Below the pieces are notes generated by a model, which worked only from the letters and a program-made list of their open reading frames with translations, had not been told where the DNA came from and ran no database searches. Position numbers and translations under genes: made by a program. This document shows, piece by piece, positions 11,731 through 24,519 of a stretch of 64,000 nt of DNA (positions within the stretch are counted from its first letter, which is position 1; every line of letters starts with the position of its first letter). The stretch covers positions 63,659,267 to 63,723,266 of the forward strand of contig CM071934.1 of NCBI GenBank assembly GCA_016081115.2. Reading direction: 5' to 3'. The DNA is from Rehmannia glutinosa. Its lineage: Eukaryota; Streptophyta; Magnoliopsida; Lamiales; Orobanchaceae.

Positions 11731-13150
11731 TTGTTTTCAAAGTCTCTCATTTCAAAAAGCAAAGGTATTATCATGGTAGCCAATCTAACTCGTATTCCTA
11801 TGTTTACTGTGGAAGAGTTTGATGACTGGAAGATTCGAATGCAGGCTCACCTATCAGCCTTACACGATGAAATGTGGCTTGTGATAGAGGATAGGCCACC
11901 GCAAATATTCAAGGTTAACACTCAACAGGAGAAGAGCACCTCCAGGTGAAGGAGTAAGATGCCGCAAAGCAGAGCCTGTGACCAACTATGGTTGAGAAAC
12001 TTCACGCGAACGGACAAATGAAGATAGAAAGAGATACAACTCCGAACAATTTTGCCAAGGATATTCTCTACAAGACATCGGGATGGCTATGTTCAATAAA
12101 GTCAAGTCATGCAAATCAACCAAAGAAATCGGGACAAGCTAACCCCGACGCAAAGGATCCAATGCATAAAAGAAAACAAACCAATAGCTTTGCCGTTTCA
12201 AAATTTGAAAAATTTTAAAATGCTTGGCAGTGAAAGTCTAGATCACCGGATGCCGATTCACAGAGATCACAAATGAGCTTTCACCTCTTGGGAAGGAGTA
12301 CACCTAAAAGGAGATGTGCATGAAAATTCTAAGAGCCTCCCAAATGGAATGGGAAATGGGCGTCATGGCTCCTAGACACTCAATGACCTCTCAAAACATC
12401 AAATCATGAGTTATTCTTAGATCTCAAAGTTTATGAGTTTGAGTGAGAAGAAAGAGTGAGGAGACAATCAGCCAAGACAAACATGACGGCCGCAAAGGGA
12501 AAGAAAGTCGAGCCAAAGGAAACCATAGACCAGGAGAAAATTGCTTCATGGTAAAGAGATTCAACAAGTTCTTTAACAAGAACTACAAAAGAAACAAGGG
12601 TGAGACCTCCGTAGACATTCAACACCTTCCAAAATAAGGGAGGATAAAGCCATCCAAGAGAGTCAACATCAAAGAGCTAACTATCGTGTAGAGCCGATAA
12701 TCGTGAGAGTTGAGAGAGATGATCGTGAGAAAAAACCCGTGTTGGAATTGCAGACAACCAAGACACTTTACTGGGACTATTCCTATCCACCAAATAACAA
12801 ATACGTAAATGAGGAAGAAAAGAAGAGTCTTTGTGTGGTTAAGACAAGAAAAGAAGAAAGCTATGTTAGCCGCCGCATCACGAACTAGCTAAAAGAGCCA
12901 AAGAGACTTCACAAACAAGAAGTGAAGGATTACTCAAGTGATACCGAGGAAGAGGCTTTGATCCGCCTCATGCCAAAGAACAAGATCAAGAAGACGAGGT
13001 ACACTCTAACTCAACTCATTCCGAATGCGATAGTGATAGCGGATGAAATGCTTCCCACCCGCTGATCTTTATGATTCATTAGTCAAAATGATGAAAGACT
13101 TTGAGCACATTAAAACCTCACATACACTTTTAAATGAGGAAATAGCCAAA
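11731..13150 (+). pseudogene. gag: copia-1 gag remnant
   Basis: The likely start is Met at 11773 (MVANLTRIPMF), followed by EEFDDWKIRMQAHLSAL and DEMWLVIED, the usual amino-terminal block of plant copia gag. Frame is lost after about 11949. Recognisable pieces continue: KDILYKT-like at about 12055, a MVKRFNKFFNKNYK block at about 12550 that normally precedes the CCHC knuckle, and an acidic DTEEEALIRLMPK block at about 12940. The CCHC box itself is not convincingly preserved. The protein would form the particle that packages the element's RNA. Several stops and frameshifts make it inactive as read. It resembles copia-3 gag on the opposite strand. Confidence 0.75.
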
Positions 13151-13249
13151 AAGCCAAAACTCACAATTGACTAAAGAGTCAATACTTACGTCAAATACCG
13201 ATGAGAACACCAAGTCAAGGTCGAAATGCCAAGATCTTAGAAGAGTTAG

Positions 13250-14010
13250 TCGCATCAAAAGAGAGAAAAGATCTTAAAATGTGATTGCTTCATTTACAAA
13301 GGCATCCAAATCATTGGATGAACTCGATAATGAGTCATAAAGAGTGTGGAGATAAGACAGCATATGATTCAATTCCTTTGTGCATAGTCAAACTCCTGTG
13401 AGTGATTTTGAGAAAGGATCCTCAAGCAATGAGGGAATCCAAAAGCCCAAAACACCATATGTTGTACACTAACATCCACACCAAGACACAATCACAATCA
13501 TACTAGCCTTGATACAAAGGTAAAAGATGGTTATGAGTACGCCGAGAGGATGACAATTAAAGGAATTTAGAAAAGTCCGTCAACAAACTCCCAAACAGAA
13601 AATACTCGGCATGAAAGCCAAACAGAGCTACCAAAAACCCCAAGAGATTTCATCAAAGAAATTTATATGATTGGAATGGTAGAAATTATCCTAACCAAGA
13701 TGATTGAATAACCAAGTGCAACATCAAAGAAAGACCTATGGGATACAAGCCAAAATGTCAAAGACCTCAACCCTGCAAATGTCATTCCCAATGCAAAAGA
13801 GCTATTATCGCACACTTATGCACCCAGCACAACACCTTAAATTCCACCATTACCCCAAGAAAGCAATTGCTCAAACAAACACACAGCATATGTGACAAAA
13901 GAGACAACCGCATGATCCTAAAACCCCCCAAGAAATTTGCTAATGTGCATTATGATTATGGAATCGTGCATGGCAACCTCTGTGAGTCGATCATCCTGCA
14001 TAAAGTTGGA
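13250..14010 (+). pseudogene. copia-1 gag-protease linker region
   Basis: The segment opens with a KSLDELD-type motif near 13310, the equivalent of the linker in copia-3 at about 7340, and continues through Lys/Asn/Gln-rich pieces to the protease. Open stretches such as 13738-14202 are parts of this broken polyprotein, not separate genes. Plant Sirevirus-type elements carry a long low-complexity segment here. No enzymatic motif is visible. Confidence 0.5.
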
Positions 14011-14079
14011 GCATCTATAAAGACTAACTCCCAGACCTGCATAAAGGGGTACCTAAAATTAATTTCTTTGATTGCAGCA

Positions 14080-15480
14080 GTTCAAGGAACAATCGAAAGC
14101 ATGAACTGGTATATGGATAGGATGTTCCAAGCATATGATAGGAACAAGAAAATCATAAAATTCAGTGAAATCAAAGGTGCAAAAGTCATATTTGGGAAAT
14201 GAAGCTCCAAGGGAAATCAAAGGCACAGGTCAATAAAGAAGAATGGTCCTGAGATCACAGATGTATCATATGTTGAAGGTCTCAATTTTAATCTACTAAG
14301 TATCACCCGACTGGCGACAAAGTGCTCAACAGGGGATTCAACACGGGAGTACGCCGATCAAAGACGCGAATCAAATGAAATAGATCGCAAGGAACAAGAC
14401 AGAAGAATATGTATGTAGTGGATTGGTCAACTACTACACCAAGCACATGTCTCAAGAAGCCTAAGAGTACAAATTAATCAAGTCGCGTACAAGAAGCTAA
14501 GTCATATGAACATCAAGACAATCAATGCTTTAAGGAGTCATCTTGTTGAAGGATTGCCCGACTCAATATACAAGAAAGAGAGCATATGTGATGCATGCCG
14601 ATCGTAAAGTAAATCAAATCATCATTCAAGGATAAGCCAAGTCCTTTCTTTCAACAAGATATCGATCCGTTGCATATGGATCTATTTGGTCCCGTTGAAC
14701 CACCAACATCAAAGAAAGAAATACACCTTAGTGGTGGTGATGATTACTCAAGATATACATGGACAATTTTCATGTGTAAAAGAAAGAAACATCACAGAAA
14801 TTGCCTCACCGATGAGAAGAGTTCAATGAGAAGAGTCAAACCATTATAAAGATAAGGTTCCATGAGGAACCGAGTTTGTTAATAGATTATAACTCAAGAT
14901 TGAAAATTGTATTGCTCATGACTTTATCACCGCTAGAACTCCACAACAAAATGGAGTAGCTAAAAGAAGAAACAATAACCTCAAGGAAGTCAGTAAGGAC
15001 AACGCGCAATGGGTCGATTGCCTAAAAGATTTTTGGGTCAAGCCATAAACACAAGATGCTTTACTTAGAATAGATGCATGATCAATAGCAATTAACCAAG
15101 ACTCCCTATGAGATTTGATAGGGGAAAGCCAAATATTGATATTTCCAAGATATTTGATGTAAGTGCTTCATCCACAAATAACAAAGACAACCGGAAGGCT
15201 TTTGATGCTAAAGCCGATGAAGATATCTTTTTGGGATACTCAAACCGAGAGTAAAGCCTATAGAGTGCTAAACAAAGAGGACTATGGTCACGTAAGAGTC
15301 TATCCATGTGGTGTGATGAGCCTAATGTAAACGGAGAAGACATTTATGGGTTAGCCGAGAGAATAATCATCCAACTATGCAAAGAGTCCCTATGTTGATG
15401 TAGATGTGAGAGCACTCAACCCTAAAGATGATGAAATAAATTCAATCTCAAAAGACAATTGGAAGTCCGCAGCTTGAATG
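14080..15480 (+). pseudogene. copia-1 protease, GAG-pre-integrase and integrase remnant
   Basis: NWYMD at about 14106 is the eroded protease signature (WxLDSGCS family). IKFSEIKG, then VSYVEGLNFNLLSI (about 14265-14305) and MYVVDWS (about 14410) follow as the GAG-pre-integrase domain. The integrase core shows DLFGPVEPPTS (about 14680, first catalytic Asp), DDYSRYTW (about 14740), and TPQQNGVAKRRNN (about 14937) near the catalytic Glu region. The carboxy-terminal half has NKDNRKAFDAKADE and IFLGYSNRE (about 15180-15250). Integrase inserts the cDNA into chromosomes. Many stops and frameshifts are present. The region ends in an acidic spacer cut by Athila-A at 15494/15495. Confidence 0.82.
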
Positions 15481-15494
15481 ATGATGAAGAAGCT

Positions 15495-16942
15495 TGTTCG
15501 CTTTATTTTTTAGCTTCACCGCAAGTGTAACGTGCAGCTTTATGAATAGGTTAGCAAGGCCAAATCCACAGACTAATAAATTAATGTACTAAGTCGGATT
15601 ATAATAGCCTTATTTTTATCTGACGATCCATCGTAGTTAGAGTTTTATAACTAAAGCAAAAATTTATCCTAAAAGAAACAAAGCAAAGAGTAGATTAAAA
15701 GATCAAGTAGATGAATGGATTCCTGGTTATGGTTTCCGCTAATATCCCCTTTTATTATCGATTAATCAAACCAAAGTTAAATGTATTCTTCCCTATGTAC
15801 TCAATCACAAAAGTAATTTACCCTCTCTCTCGAGATGCATGTAAAAGCGTTGATTGGAATATCTATGCCAGCATCTCTACTCAACATGAGATATCCAACT
15901 CCCAAAAGTTCAAAAGATTATAAAGCCTCACGAATATTTACAGACTTCTCAATCATGCAAGATATTCATGTCAAGTACTGCTGATCTAAGATTGCAACTC
16001 ATCGGGTTAGAATTATGAATCAATACATCAAAACAAGTTAAACTAAACACGTTTTGATAAAACAAGAAGTAAAGCAAAGTACTTGAATAGGTTGGAAAAC
16101 ATTAACTTTAATTGTCATTAATCATCATATAAAAGTATCCTTTAACCTACCCCAAACCCGAATCACAAGAGTTTAGCTAGACATAGAAAACAAATAATTC
16201 ATATACAAATTATCCATGTTCATGTCTACTAATTGAATGATAAAAATACTATAGAGTGAGTGAACTCGGGGATGATGATGATCTCTCGATCTATCTTCAA
16301 TCCTCGGGTGTGGTTGCGGCCCTGATTGATCTCTCCACCTCCTGTAAAATTGCTCTTTTCCCGCTTCAGGTAAAAATCAGCGTGTCCCCATGCAGGGCCG
16401 CCCATCTCTATTTGTACTTGTTTGGGCTCAAACCTAGTTCAAAACTAGTCAAACTCTTTTTTTCCACGCAGGCACGAGCCGTGCGCTTAGGCACGCCACT
16501 GCGGCCGGGTGCCGCAGAAATTGTTCAAACCACTCGAATGGAGCACGGCCATGCTATAGCACGACCAGCCCGTGCTTGTAGCCGAACCTTGAAAACTCAT
16601 TATTGTTGAGCACGGGGCCGTGCTAGTAGCACGCCCGCCCATACTCACCCGCCGCAATCGGTACTCGGCCATTTTCTTCCGTTTTTCCCTAGCCGCTCGT
16701 CGACTTTTCTCGATTCAACTCCAAACTTCGTACATTATATCAATCATTGGCGTTCTTCATCACAATGCCCCAAATTGTTGCAAAAATGCTACAATTATCA
16801 ATAAATTCCTACAAAACGAGCAAAGCGTAATCCTTTCCACAAAACAAGAATAGAGTCTATTTATTTACTCATGTAATGCATGCATAGCAACATATTCTAA
16901 CCAAAATTAAGCCCAAAATACATGCAAAATACATGCCAATCA
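15495..16942 (-). repeat. Athila-A 3' LTR (left copy)
   Basis: This copy is 1448 bp and collinear with 60957-62397, including a long nearly identical run about ATTAATGTACTAA near 15585 and a shared end ATACATGC(C/G)AATCA. A GC-rich cluster of GCACG/CGTGC inverted repeats lies at about 16471-16655. The 16256-16672 frames on both strands fall in this cluster and are not genes. Confidence 0.88.
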
Positions 16943-17430
16943 AAACCCCAAACTTAAACTCATATGTAAATTCCGCCAACACTTTATGAACAAGATAAAC
17001 ACAAATGGGGTAAGGAATAGCAACTCAAGAACACCGCATCACAATTCATGTCGCTTATCCATAGACATCAAGCACAAACCAACCAAGTTTCAAATATCTA
17101 ACACGGAGCACAAGTCTATCAAAAAATCATGACAAATACTTCAAATCGCTACTCCTCACGGATAAAGTGTATACTCTACTCACTAGATAATAAGTGACGG
17201 TATTCGCTAAGTCATATAAATGTTGAAGAATTACCATATGCTTGCAAATCGCCTCACATCTCCGCCACTTGATTGTATGCAATTCACAAATCGAAACAAC
17301 TTTGCTTATGGTTGTAATGAAGGATCTTGCAAAGGTAGGGAAATATGGATAAAGCGACTCAAACTCAAGCAGATGTGATTGGTAAGCACATCGCTTTTTC
17401 TCAAACAATTATCCTTACTCAAATCAACTA
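16943..17430 (-). other. Athila-A 3' untranslated segment with polypurine tract
   Basis: Next to the left LTR the minus strand reads TAAGTTTGGGGTTT, a polypurine-type tract used to prime plus-strand synthesis. The rest has no convincing coding content: the minus frame at 17127-17408 has no recognisable domain. The segment ends at copia-2's target duplication (17431-17435) and its sequence continues at 31350. Confidence 0.6.
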
Positions 17431-17435
17431 TGTAT

Positions 17436-18968
17436 TGTAAGTCCAAGCTGCCACGATAATCTAGAGGTGAATAGATTATCTCCATCTTTTCGATTATGCC
17501 TCTTTTCGAATCAAATACGCCAAGACAAGAATAAAGGTAAAGGTGGAAAGTAACTACACACATCGATTTATAGAGCTTCACCCCACCTAGGGACTACGTG
17601 CTCTACCACCCCAAAGATATTCTGGGATGAGTTTCGAAAGAAAAAGAATTTTATTAATTACCACAATTAATACAAATTCAACTTACAACAACACATTGAA
17701 GAGCACCACACTCTTCTTCAACACCACCTTTGAGATTACCACAATCTCTCTTGAAGATTACCACAATCTCCAACGGCACCTTGTGAAGATTACCACACCT
17801 TCAACCTCAAGAATACCAAATTCTTCAACACCGATGCTAAGATTACCACAATCTTCTTACACCTAACACCTAGATCACCCAAGTGTGTTCTTACCACAAA
17901 GAACACTCACAAGGATATCTTGTGGTTGAATGATTACCCAAAAAATTCAAGATTACAACTCGATAATGATGATACAATGAGTGCAAGTGTAATCAAGAAA
18001 AGTCTAGACTCTCAAGAATGTGAAAGTGATAGTTAGGCAAATTACAACAAGAATAAATTTACAATATAAGACCAAGTGTTTGCTTGGAGTATTTCTTGTT
18101 GTGTTGTATTGTTCTCTTGTTGTTGTGCTTCAAATCTTCCTCTATTTATAGGAGATGATTGATCGAGATAAAGTCCTCTCGGGGATTGAAAATCTACCGA
18201 AAAATACAATTAAAATCAAGAATATAGCTGTTAGAAATCAATCCCACAATTTAAGGAAAAGATGTCATTGCGACAATGGTTAGAATTTTGTCATTAAACT
18301 TGAGGTGAGACTCTGGGCCGCGACAAATAGATGTTTGAAGAAAACCCTGAAAAATAACATAGGGCGACTCGGTCGGGGGTCTTCGACCGGCCGACTCTTA
18401 CCTCAACCGGCCCCCATCCCTCAAAAATCAAGACAGGATGTTCTGTTTCAAAACTAATCACAGGTACCGGTTGACCAGGGTGTCGACTGGTACTATTTAG
18501 CCGACACTCGGGATGGACCGGTATCGACCGGTCAAAAATCCTTCCATCTCATTTTTTTGTTCCAAAATCATCTTCAACCGGTCCCCATCCTCAAAAATCA
18601 AGACAGTGTGCCCTATACAGGCGAATGGCCAATAACCTCTCATTTTTTTGTTCCAAAATCATCTTCAGAAATGTCTGTCCATTTTTGTCAAAAATAAACC
18701 TCAAGAAATACTCCGAAAATTTAGTAAAAATTTTTAAACCGATCGGGAGTATTTAGACAACATTTAGGAACCTTGTTTGATGTAAAAACTTATTAACATA
18801 AAATCATAAAAAGTGTTGTCCAATTTTATCTAAAATAAAACTTAAAGAAATACTCCAATAAATAGTAGAAACATTTCAAATCATTTAGGAGTATTTGACA
18901 ATAATTAAAAACATTGTTTTGCATAAAAATAAAATCATCAAAATTAAGATAAAAACATGTATCAAACA
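17436..18968 (-). repeat. copia-2 3' LTR (left copy)
   Basis: This copy is 1533 bp and collinear with 29894-31349. A run of short direct repeats of ATTACCACAATCT-type units lies at about 17700-17870. A GC-rich GTCGAC/ACCGGT palindrome cluster lies at about 18370-18560. The 17627-17866 frame is repeat-derived. Confidence 0.88.
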
Positions 18969-18982
18969 ATCTCCCCCTTTTG
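18969..18982 (-). promoter_or_regulatory. copia-2 polypurine tract
   Basis: The minus strand reads CAAAAGGGGGAGAT directly before the 3' LTR start. Sirevirus-type copia elements typically have AAAAGGGGGAGAT here, followed by TGTT. It primes plus-strand DNA synthesis. Confidence 0.85.
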
Positions 18983-20002
18983 ATGATTACAAACCAAAAT
19001 AATATATTTTTTTGAAATATAGAGGGCAATTTTTAAAACAATTTTCCCGGTAAAAATTTCCAAAGTAACAAGAGCAACCAACTAAGGAGTAAATATTATC
19101 CAAGATAAAGACAAGTTCCCCCTATCAACAAGCACATCAAGAGTAATGTAAAAGCAATCAACCATAAGCTAAAAGCTTAGCTTTTACATATTGTTCAAGA
19201 GTTTATAATCTCCCCCATTCCCACAAAGCATCATTAGACAAGTATATAAGACCATCATACAACAATTGACTAAGTATAGTCCACAACTTACGGCTTTAAG
19301 CCCATAGCTTATAGCTTTTATATCGAGCTTTTATTAGCTTTTTTGAACTAACGAGCCAAATTTCCTATTTCTCCACCTTCGAATCATCAAAAAGAATGTT
19401 GGATGATAAAACATCATACAAGTATATCAAAGTGCGCCTAAAGATACGATTTATCAACCATTGAAAAATTAGTCATAAAATCCAAAGATATGGGAGAAAT
19501 TTATCATAAAAATCCATAAGCTCGCTTTTGTTTGCCAAGACATGATCTCAATAAGTATTTGTGACATTTGAGAATGAGAGAATCATGTAGGTGTTCATAG
19601 AAATATTTTATCGAACACTTGGCAAGGTGCATCAAAAAAATGAAGAAGATGTATATAACCCTTGTAAAAGATATTAAGCCAAGTTTTTCAAAGACCAAAA
19701 TCAAATATTCAACATATATCCAACAAATAAGAGGCCCAACAAAGTAAATTCTCAAGTGGTTCGACCAATTGAGATAATTTTAGCCAAAAAGATCAAAGCG
19801 TTTTAATGCCATCAAGTAAAAATTAAAGAACCATCAAGTAGCTCATATCGTACATCAAGAATGCATATAAGACATTACAAATGTCCCACATTATCTATCT
19901 AAACAAAATGATCAAGGCATCACAAAAGCTTTTACAAAATTAAAAGAAGTACTTTTACCATCAAGTACTTCATACCAATTATCAAACAATGCCAAACAGA
20001 GT
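18983..20002 (-). other. copia-2 3' internal segment
   Basis: The segment lies between the LINE-1 insertion and the PPT. It is AT-rich; the minus frame at 19504-19755 is hydrophobic and Phe/Ile/Leu-rich with no recognisable domain. No RT or RNase H motif is present, although pol would end here in an autonomous element. Confidence 0.45.
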
Positions 20003-20329
20003 ATTTTTACCATTTTTTTCAATAAATTCGAGAATATATATAATAATGAAAAAGAGTCACCCGATCACAAAGCCGATCGTAGCCAAAAAGAAGAAAGCCT
20101 CGTAAACAACATCAAAGCAGATAATGTATCGGTCACAAGCCGACTGGGGATGGTCAATGGTTGGGGCCTCTAAAACCTTCTAAGGTAAAACCCACCCTTG
20201 TGGGTAAAACCCTCGAAGGAAAAGAGTACCCCCATATGAAAGTGCGCCTAAATAATAAAGCGACGCCACTAGCTAGCAAATCTATCAAACCCATAGTTAG
20301 ACCGCCAACATAATCCCCGAGCGAGGATG

Positions 20330-21500
20330 GGATAATAGCCGCTGGGGCGCCCCACTACCATGTATCCTCGCGGCGACGCCTTGCTAAGAATATCGGCTAC
20401 CCTTGCCTTCCCTAAAGATGTGCGAGACCACGAAATTCATCCGAGAAAGAAGGTGCGGGTGTACCGCCACCTACCCAAATGGCGCCAAGCACTCCCATCG
20501 ATCTCTTCCGCAGAACTCCACTACATGTAATCGAGTCCGATTCCACCCATAGTTGATGCCACCCTTCGAAAAAGCCGTATTGATGACTCGTATAGCCGCC
20601 GCTAACTCCGCCAAAAAGCGAACCCAATCCACAACGCTCCACAAAGCAACCACGAAAGAACCCCCTACAAGGCCATTTTAAACCCCGGAGGCCAAGTAGG
20701 CTACGGCGCCCGTAGCGCTCCGTCTCGTGTTCACTTTTAGTCCATCCCGCAAAGGCTTCGCGCATGTAACCCGCACACCTTCGGCCTGTCTGGTCGCCCA
20801 GAACCCGTAGACGGCGGAGAATGAGAAGGTCCCTTGGTCATTATGCATGCAACCTCGTCCAAAGAAGAAGAATTAAGAATAAGAACACTGAGGCGCAGGG
20901 ATGGCCGCCTCTAGTGTCCGTGATCTTGTCGTGGAAAGGTCAAGTCATTTCTCGACCGCCGATGAGCCAAATGCAGATAATATGGCTACCCGCCAAAGAA
21001 AAGAAACCCGCCACCGAAATGAAAACCCATTAAACGCACTGTAAATTCATTAAAACTATAAGCCCAAAAGTAGTGAATAACAAATTAATCGAAAAATCCA
21101 CTTCCATAGGCTCCCCGTGCACATGAAACAAATAAATGATCAATAGATTCCGCATCAAAGACAACAAAGAACACAAACCGAGGGGCCTCGTGAAGGAACT
21201 CCCGAGGACGCAAGACGCCCAAAATCGCTGCCGATTATGAATGGCGCGCTAAGTCACAATCGATCGTCTTCCTAATATTAGGTGACCAAATCCAGAACCC
21301 CATCGCACCACAGGGAATGGGGGCGCAGATAAGAGTAAGCCGCCAAGAAACAATCCCATCATCTGAGTGAATCCATGCTCGTTGTCCGACGAGTCCGGCG
21401 ATCGGAATTCTAACAATATCTCGAACCATATCCAAATAAGCCTCTATAAATGATAGGTGAAATGCCAAGTCCCATCATAAAAGTAATCCAAGATACACAA
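20330..21500 (-). pseudogene. LINE-1 zf-RVT region and RNase H remnant
   Basis: The C-terminal part of the LINE polyprotein. A Trp/Ile-rich stretch at 21235-21468 has the character of the zinc-binding RT-associated domain. At 20412-20765, RGFFRGCFV, then a LAELAAAIRV block (the conserved helix with catalytic Glu), LWVESDS (catalytic Asp), and HIFREGKAVADILS (about 20400) mark a plant-LINE RNase H domain. Its presence distinguishes these LINEs from those without RNase H. Frame changes are needed between motifs. Confidence 0.8.
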
Positions 21501-21949
21501 TAAATAAATATCCGATTCTCAAGGAATACCAATCCTATCCGCAATGGTGTAGCCCAACCAATTATCCAAACCTGTAATGAAATGTTGGAGTCGCATCCGG
21601 GAATCCAACTAGCCCTCCCAACAACCCATCGAGCCTGTGCCTAATCCCTCTCCGTGGGAAGATGGGATATACGAACTACGAGAGAACCCTCCGAGGTGAA
21701 AATCGCTTTCGAGGATGTCAGAGACCAAAGAGTTTGAAGTCATAATCTTCCAACCCATCTTCATAAGGAAGGCATTGTTGGCAACCACGATGGAACGGAC
21801 GCCCAAGCCTCCTTCCGCCCCGAGGCATACAACAACGACCCAGCTAACCACCACCGAACCTTTAGAGTTCACATTCCCAAATTCAAATGAAATTACGCAT
21901 GGCCGTTTTCCATTTGCCGAAGCAAAGTTCTAGGCCACTTGTATACCAT

Positions 21950-22995
21950 CATAGTATGCACAAAGGAGCTGGTAATCACCGAATTCACCAAACAAATGCA
22001 ACTCAAAGAATAGATGAAGTCCCTTTCCATCTCCGAACTTAAATATAATTTTGTCGAACACGGGTGGAGATCCACACCTTTGGCGCCTTTGAAGATAGGG
22101 CGCCTAGATAGGTCGTAGGGAAGGCGCCCGATGCATCCCCCGTAATCATCCAATACGACCGCACATAAGTAGAAACCCTACTACCAACATAACCTTAGAT
22201 TTATTTGGGTTGAAAATCGCCCCAAATGTCCGTGATAAAGATTGAGCACTCAATAATAGAACGTGCATTGCTCGTGGATGCCCCACACATAATCACAATA
22301 TCATCCGCATACATCATCGATGGAGGTAAAACAATCGCTTAGCGCCATGAAGGCCTCAAGTGGTTGCTCCTCACCGCTTCTCCAATAACCTGGCTTAACA
22401 TCATGTGCAATACAAAAGAGAAGGGTGATAATGGGTCCCCCCTGCCTCGACCCTTCACGAAAGCAAGAGAAATAACCCACCGGGTGACCCATTCGAAGAC
22501 CGAAATTGATGATCGCAGGATAATCTCAATCCAAAAATGAACACTCCTAACCAAAGCGACACAAAACGTATCGTAAAACCCAATGAATCGATTTCGTGCT
22601 TTGGCGGATGTCAATCTTGAGAATCATGTCAGGTATCACTCCGCCCCGCAATATGTTAAATCCTCCGAAACCAACGCAATACCATGAATCATCAGCGGGA
22701 TAAATCCAAACGCTGTTGGAGACAAGACGAAGAGATGATGGCGCCTGATGAGTCTGTGAATCTTCGTGAATAATTTTAAAGAGAAAATTACTTCATTACA
22801 ATCGGCCTAAAGTCCTCCACCGCATTAGCCTTTGTTTTTGGGATGAGTGCCAGAAATCGCATTCAACCCTCGCAGGAAAGGAGGCCGTAATAAAGAAATA
22901 ACGGACCGCCAACACCTCATCTCGACACAATGTCCCCGTAAATGCCGATAGAATTCCCATCGAAACCGTCCTGCCCCGGTGCACTATCCAAAACC
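21950..22995 (-). pseudogene. LINE-1 reverse transcriptase remnant
   Basis: The region begins near 22985 with an APGPDGF-type motif (CTGAGRF in one frame). ALIPKTK-like sequence follows near 22830 and then GYFSCFREGSRQGGP (about 22470) against the consensus 'GYFxxxRGVRQGDPLSP'; the neighbouring frame keeps GDPLSPFSF. The catalytic YADD is at 22300-22311 within MYADDIVIMC. All are landmarks of non-LTR RT in correct order. The enzyme performs target-primed reverse transcription. Frameshifts lie between every pair of motifs. Confidence 0.88.
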
Positions 22996-23229
22996 CATAT
23001 CAAAAACTCGCTTTAACTGACGCCGGGCGCAGGAATGGCAAACAAGAGCGCATTATCAATTGTAATAACGTAGGTGAAATCAATCGTCAACCAAAGTATA
23101 ATCCGAAATGGGTTCCGCTCAGACCGCAAACAGAGTTGTGTAAATGAGACAATATGGTTAGCGAGGTCCCCGGATCCTCCGTGAAAGTACCGCCAACCAT
23201 CAAACCGTGAATCCCAGCAGACGTCCGCT

Positions 23230-24290
23230 TCTAATCACAACGACGAAAAAAGAATGCGGTTCCGATCACCATCTTTTCACCACGCGGAACGGCTTTCTCA
23301 GCCAAGAAAATCCGACCGCATGAGTAATGTATTTGCAGCTCGTCACGCCCAATTCCATGTCCTCGCCTCCTCCGTGAAACCCTGACCGGGATATCACCTG
23401 AATCACCGGACCTTTTCCATCCGATAATCCACCCGACGATTAACATCCCCAAAAACCTCCTTTGTTCCATACCTTAATCGCCTGCTCCCAACCTCTCGAG
23501 TTTCCAACATGACGCGCAGGGTTGGGCGACGCGCAAGGGAGAGCCCAAGAGGCAAGAATAATAGCCCCGAAAGAATCATGATGAATCCACATACGCTGAA
23601 CCGAAATGGAGAAGGTCCTCGGTGATGGAGGACGAACAGAGACCAAGATGTGGATGGTGATCCGAGCCAATGCGCGGAAGGACTAAGCCCTTAACAACTT
23701 GCCAAAGATTGAAAATGGCCATTTGCCAGGGCCACCTAGTTTAGCCTAAAGAAGAGCTGTAGGCCTTCGGGGAGCACCAAGTAAACAAATTTCCCAAAGT
23801 TGGCACAAAGAAATAGCCTCAGATCCTCCAAGAAATCCCTAAAGTCTTGCAAGAAGTCCGGGATAAAGTACCTGTGCAGCGCTCATGATGACCCAACACA
23901 AAGATTGAAATCCCCAACTAAAGTGCACGCCGAGCAACATGATCACACAAACCATGAGCAAAACCAACATGGAAAACCAAAGAGCCAAATTGAATTTGGC
24001 AGTAATAATACACCGAGAAGACCAAACCCGATTATGGATGAAATGCTCGTATAGCATAAGACCCAAATATCTCGACTGTCACTCCTTAAGCCCGAGTAGC
24101 GAAACCGAGCCCCAAGCTACTCCAAAGAAGAATCCGAAATGGATGAAATGTCCACCTTAGGTTCACAAATGGTTAAAAAAGGCTTTATGTTTGTGACATA
24201 AAGCCTTAAGAACATTGCTAGGCCATGTTCCCAATCCCTGACATATTCCAAGATGCAATTCATCGAGACGGGCGGGGGAGGGGGTGGTGC
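23230..24290 (-). pseudogene. LINE-1 endonuclease remnant
   Basis: The region starts near 24270 with MNCILEYVRDWEHG, an altered 'WNIRGLG' start of apurinic-type endonucleases. CEPKVDISSISDS near 24150 includes the Glu (CEPK = 'ETK' equivalent). Then come FHVGFAHGLCDH (about 23965) and an SDHHP-like remnant near 23650, the catalytic SDH end motif. The domain nicks target DNA to prime reverse transcription. It is followed by the 'FGDVNRRVD' block (about 23440) that joins endonuclease to RT in this family. Many frame changes. Confidence 0.78.
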
Positions 24291-24519
24291 CCGTGTCATG
24301 TGCACGAATACAGCGATGGTGTGTTGAGGAATCGGGTCAGTTGAGAATTACCAACCTCATCAAAGATACCGCCCATCTCTTAGAAGCCGCAAAATTCATT
24401 TCACATGGTTCTCGTATGCTCCCTGCTCTACAAGAATGTCATGGACCTAAGTGGCGATGGGCTTCGACGAATGCTTTTGAGAATTCTCGATTTAGCCGAG
24501 TCTAGGAGCTATCTCAAGG

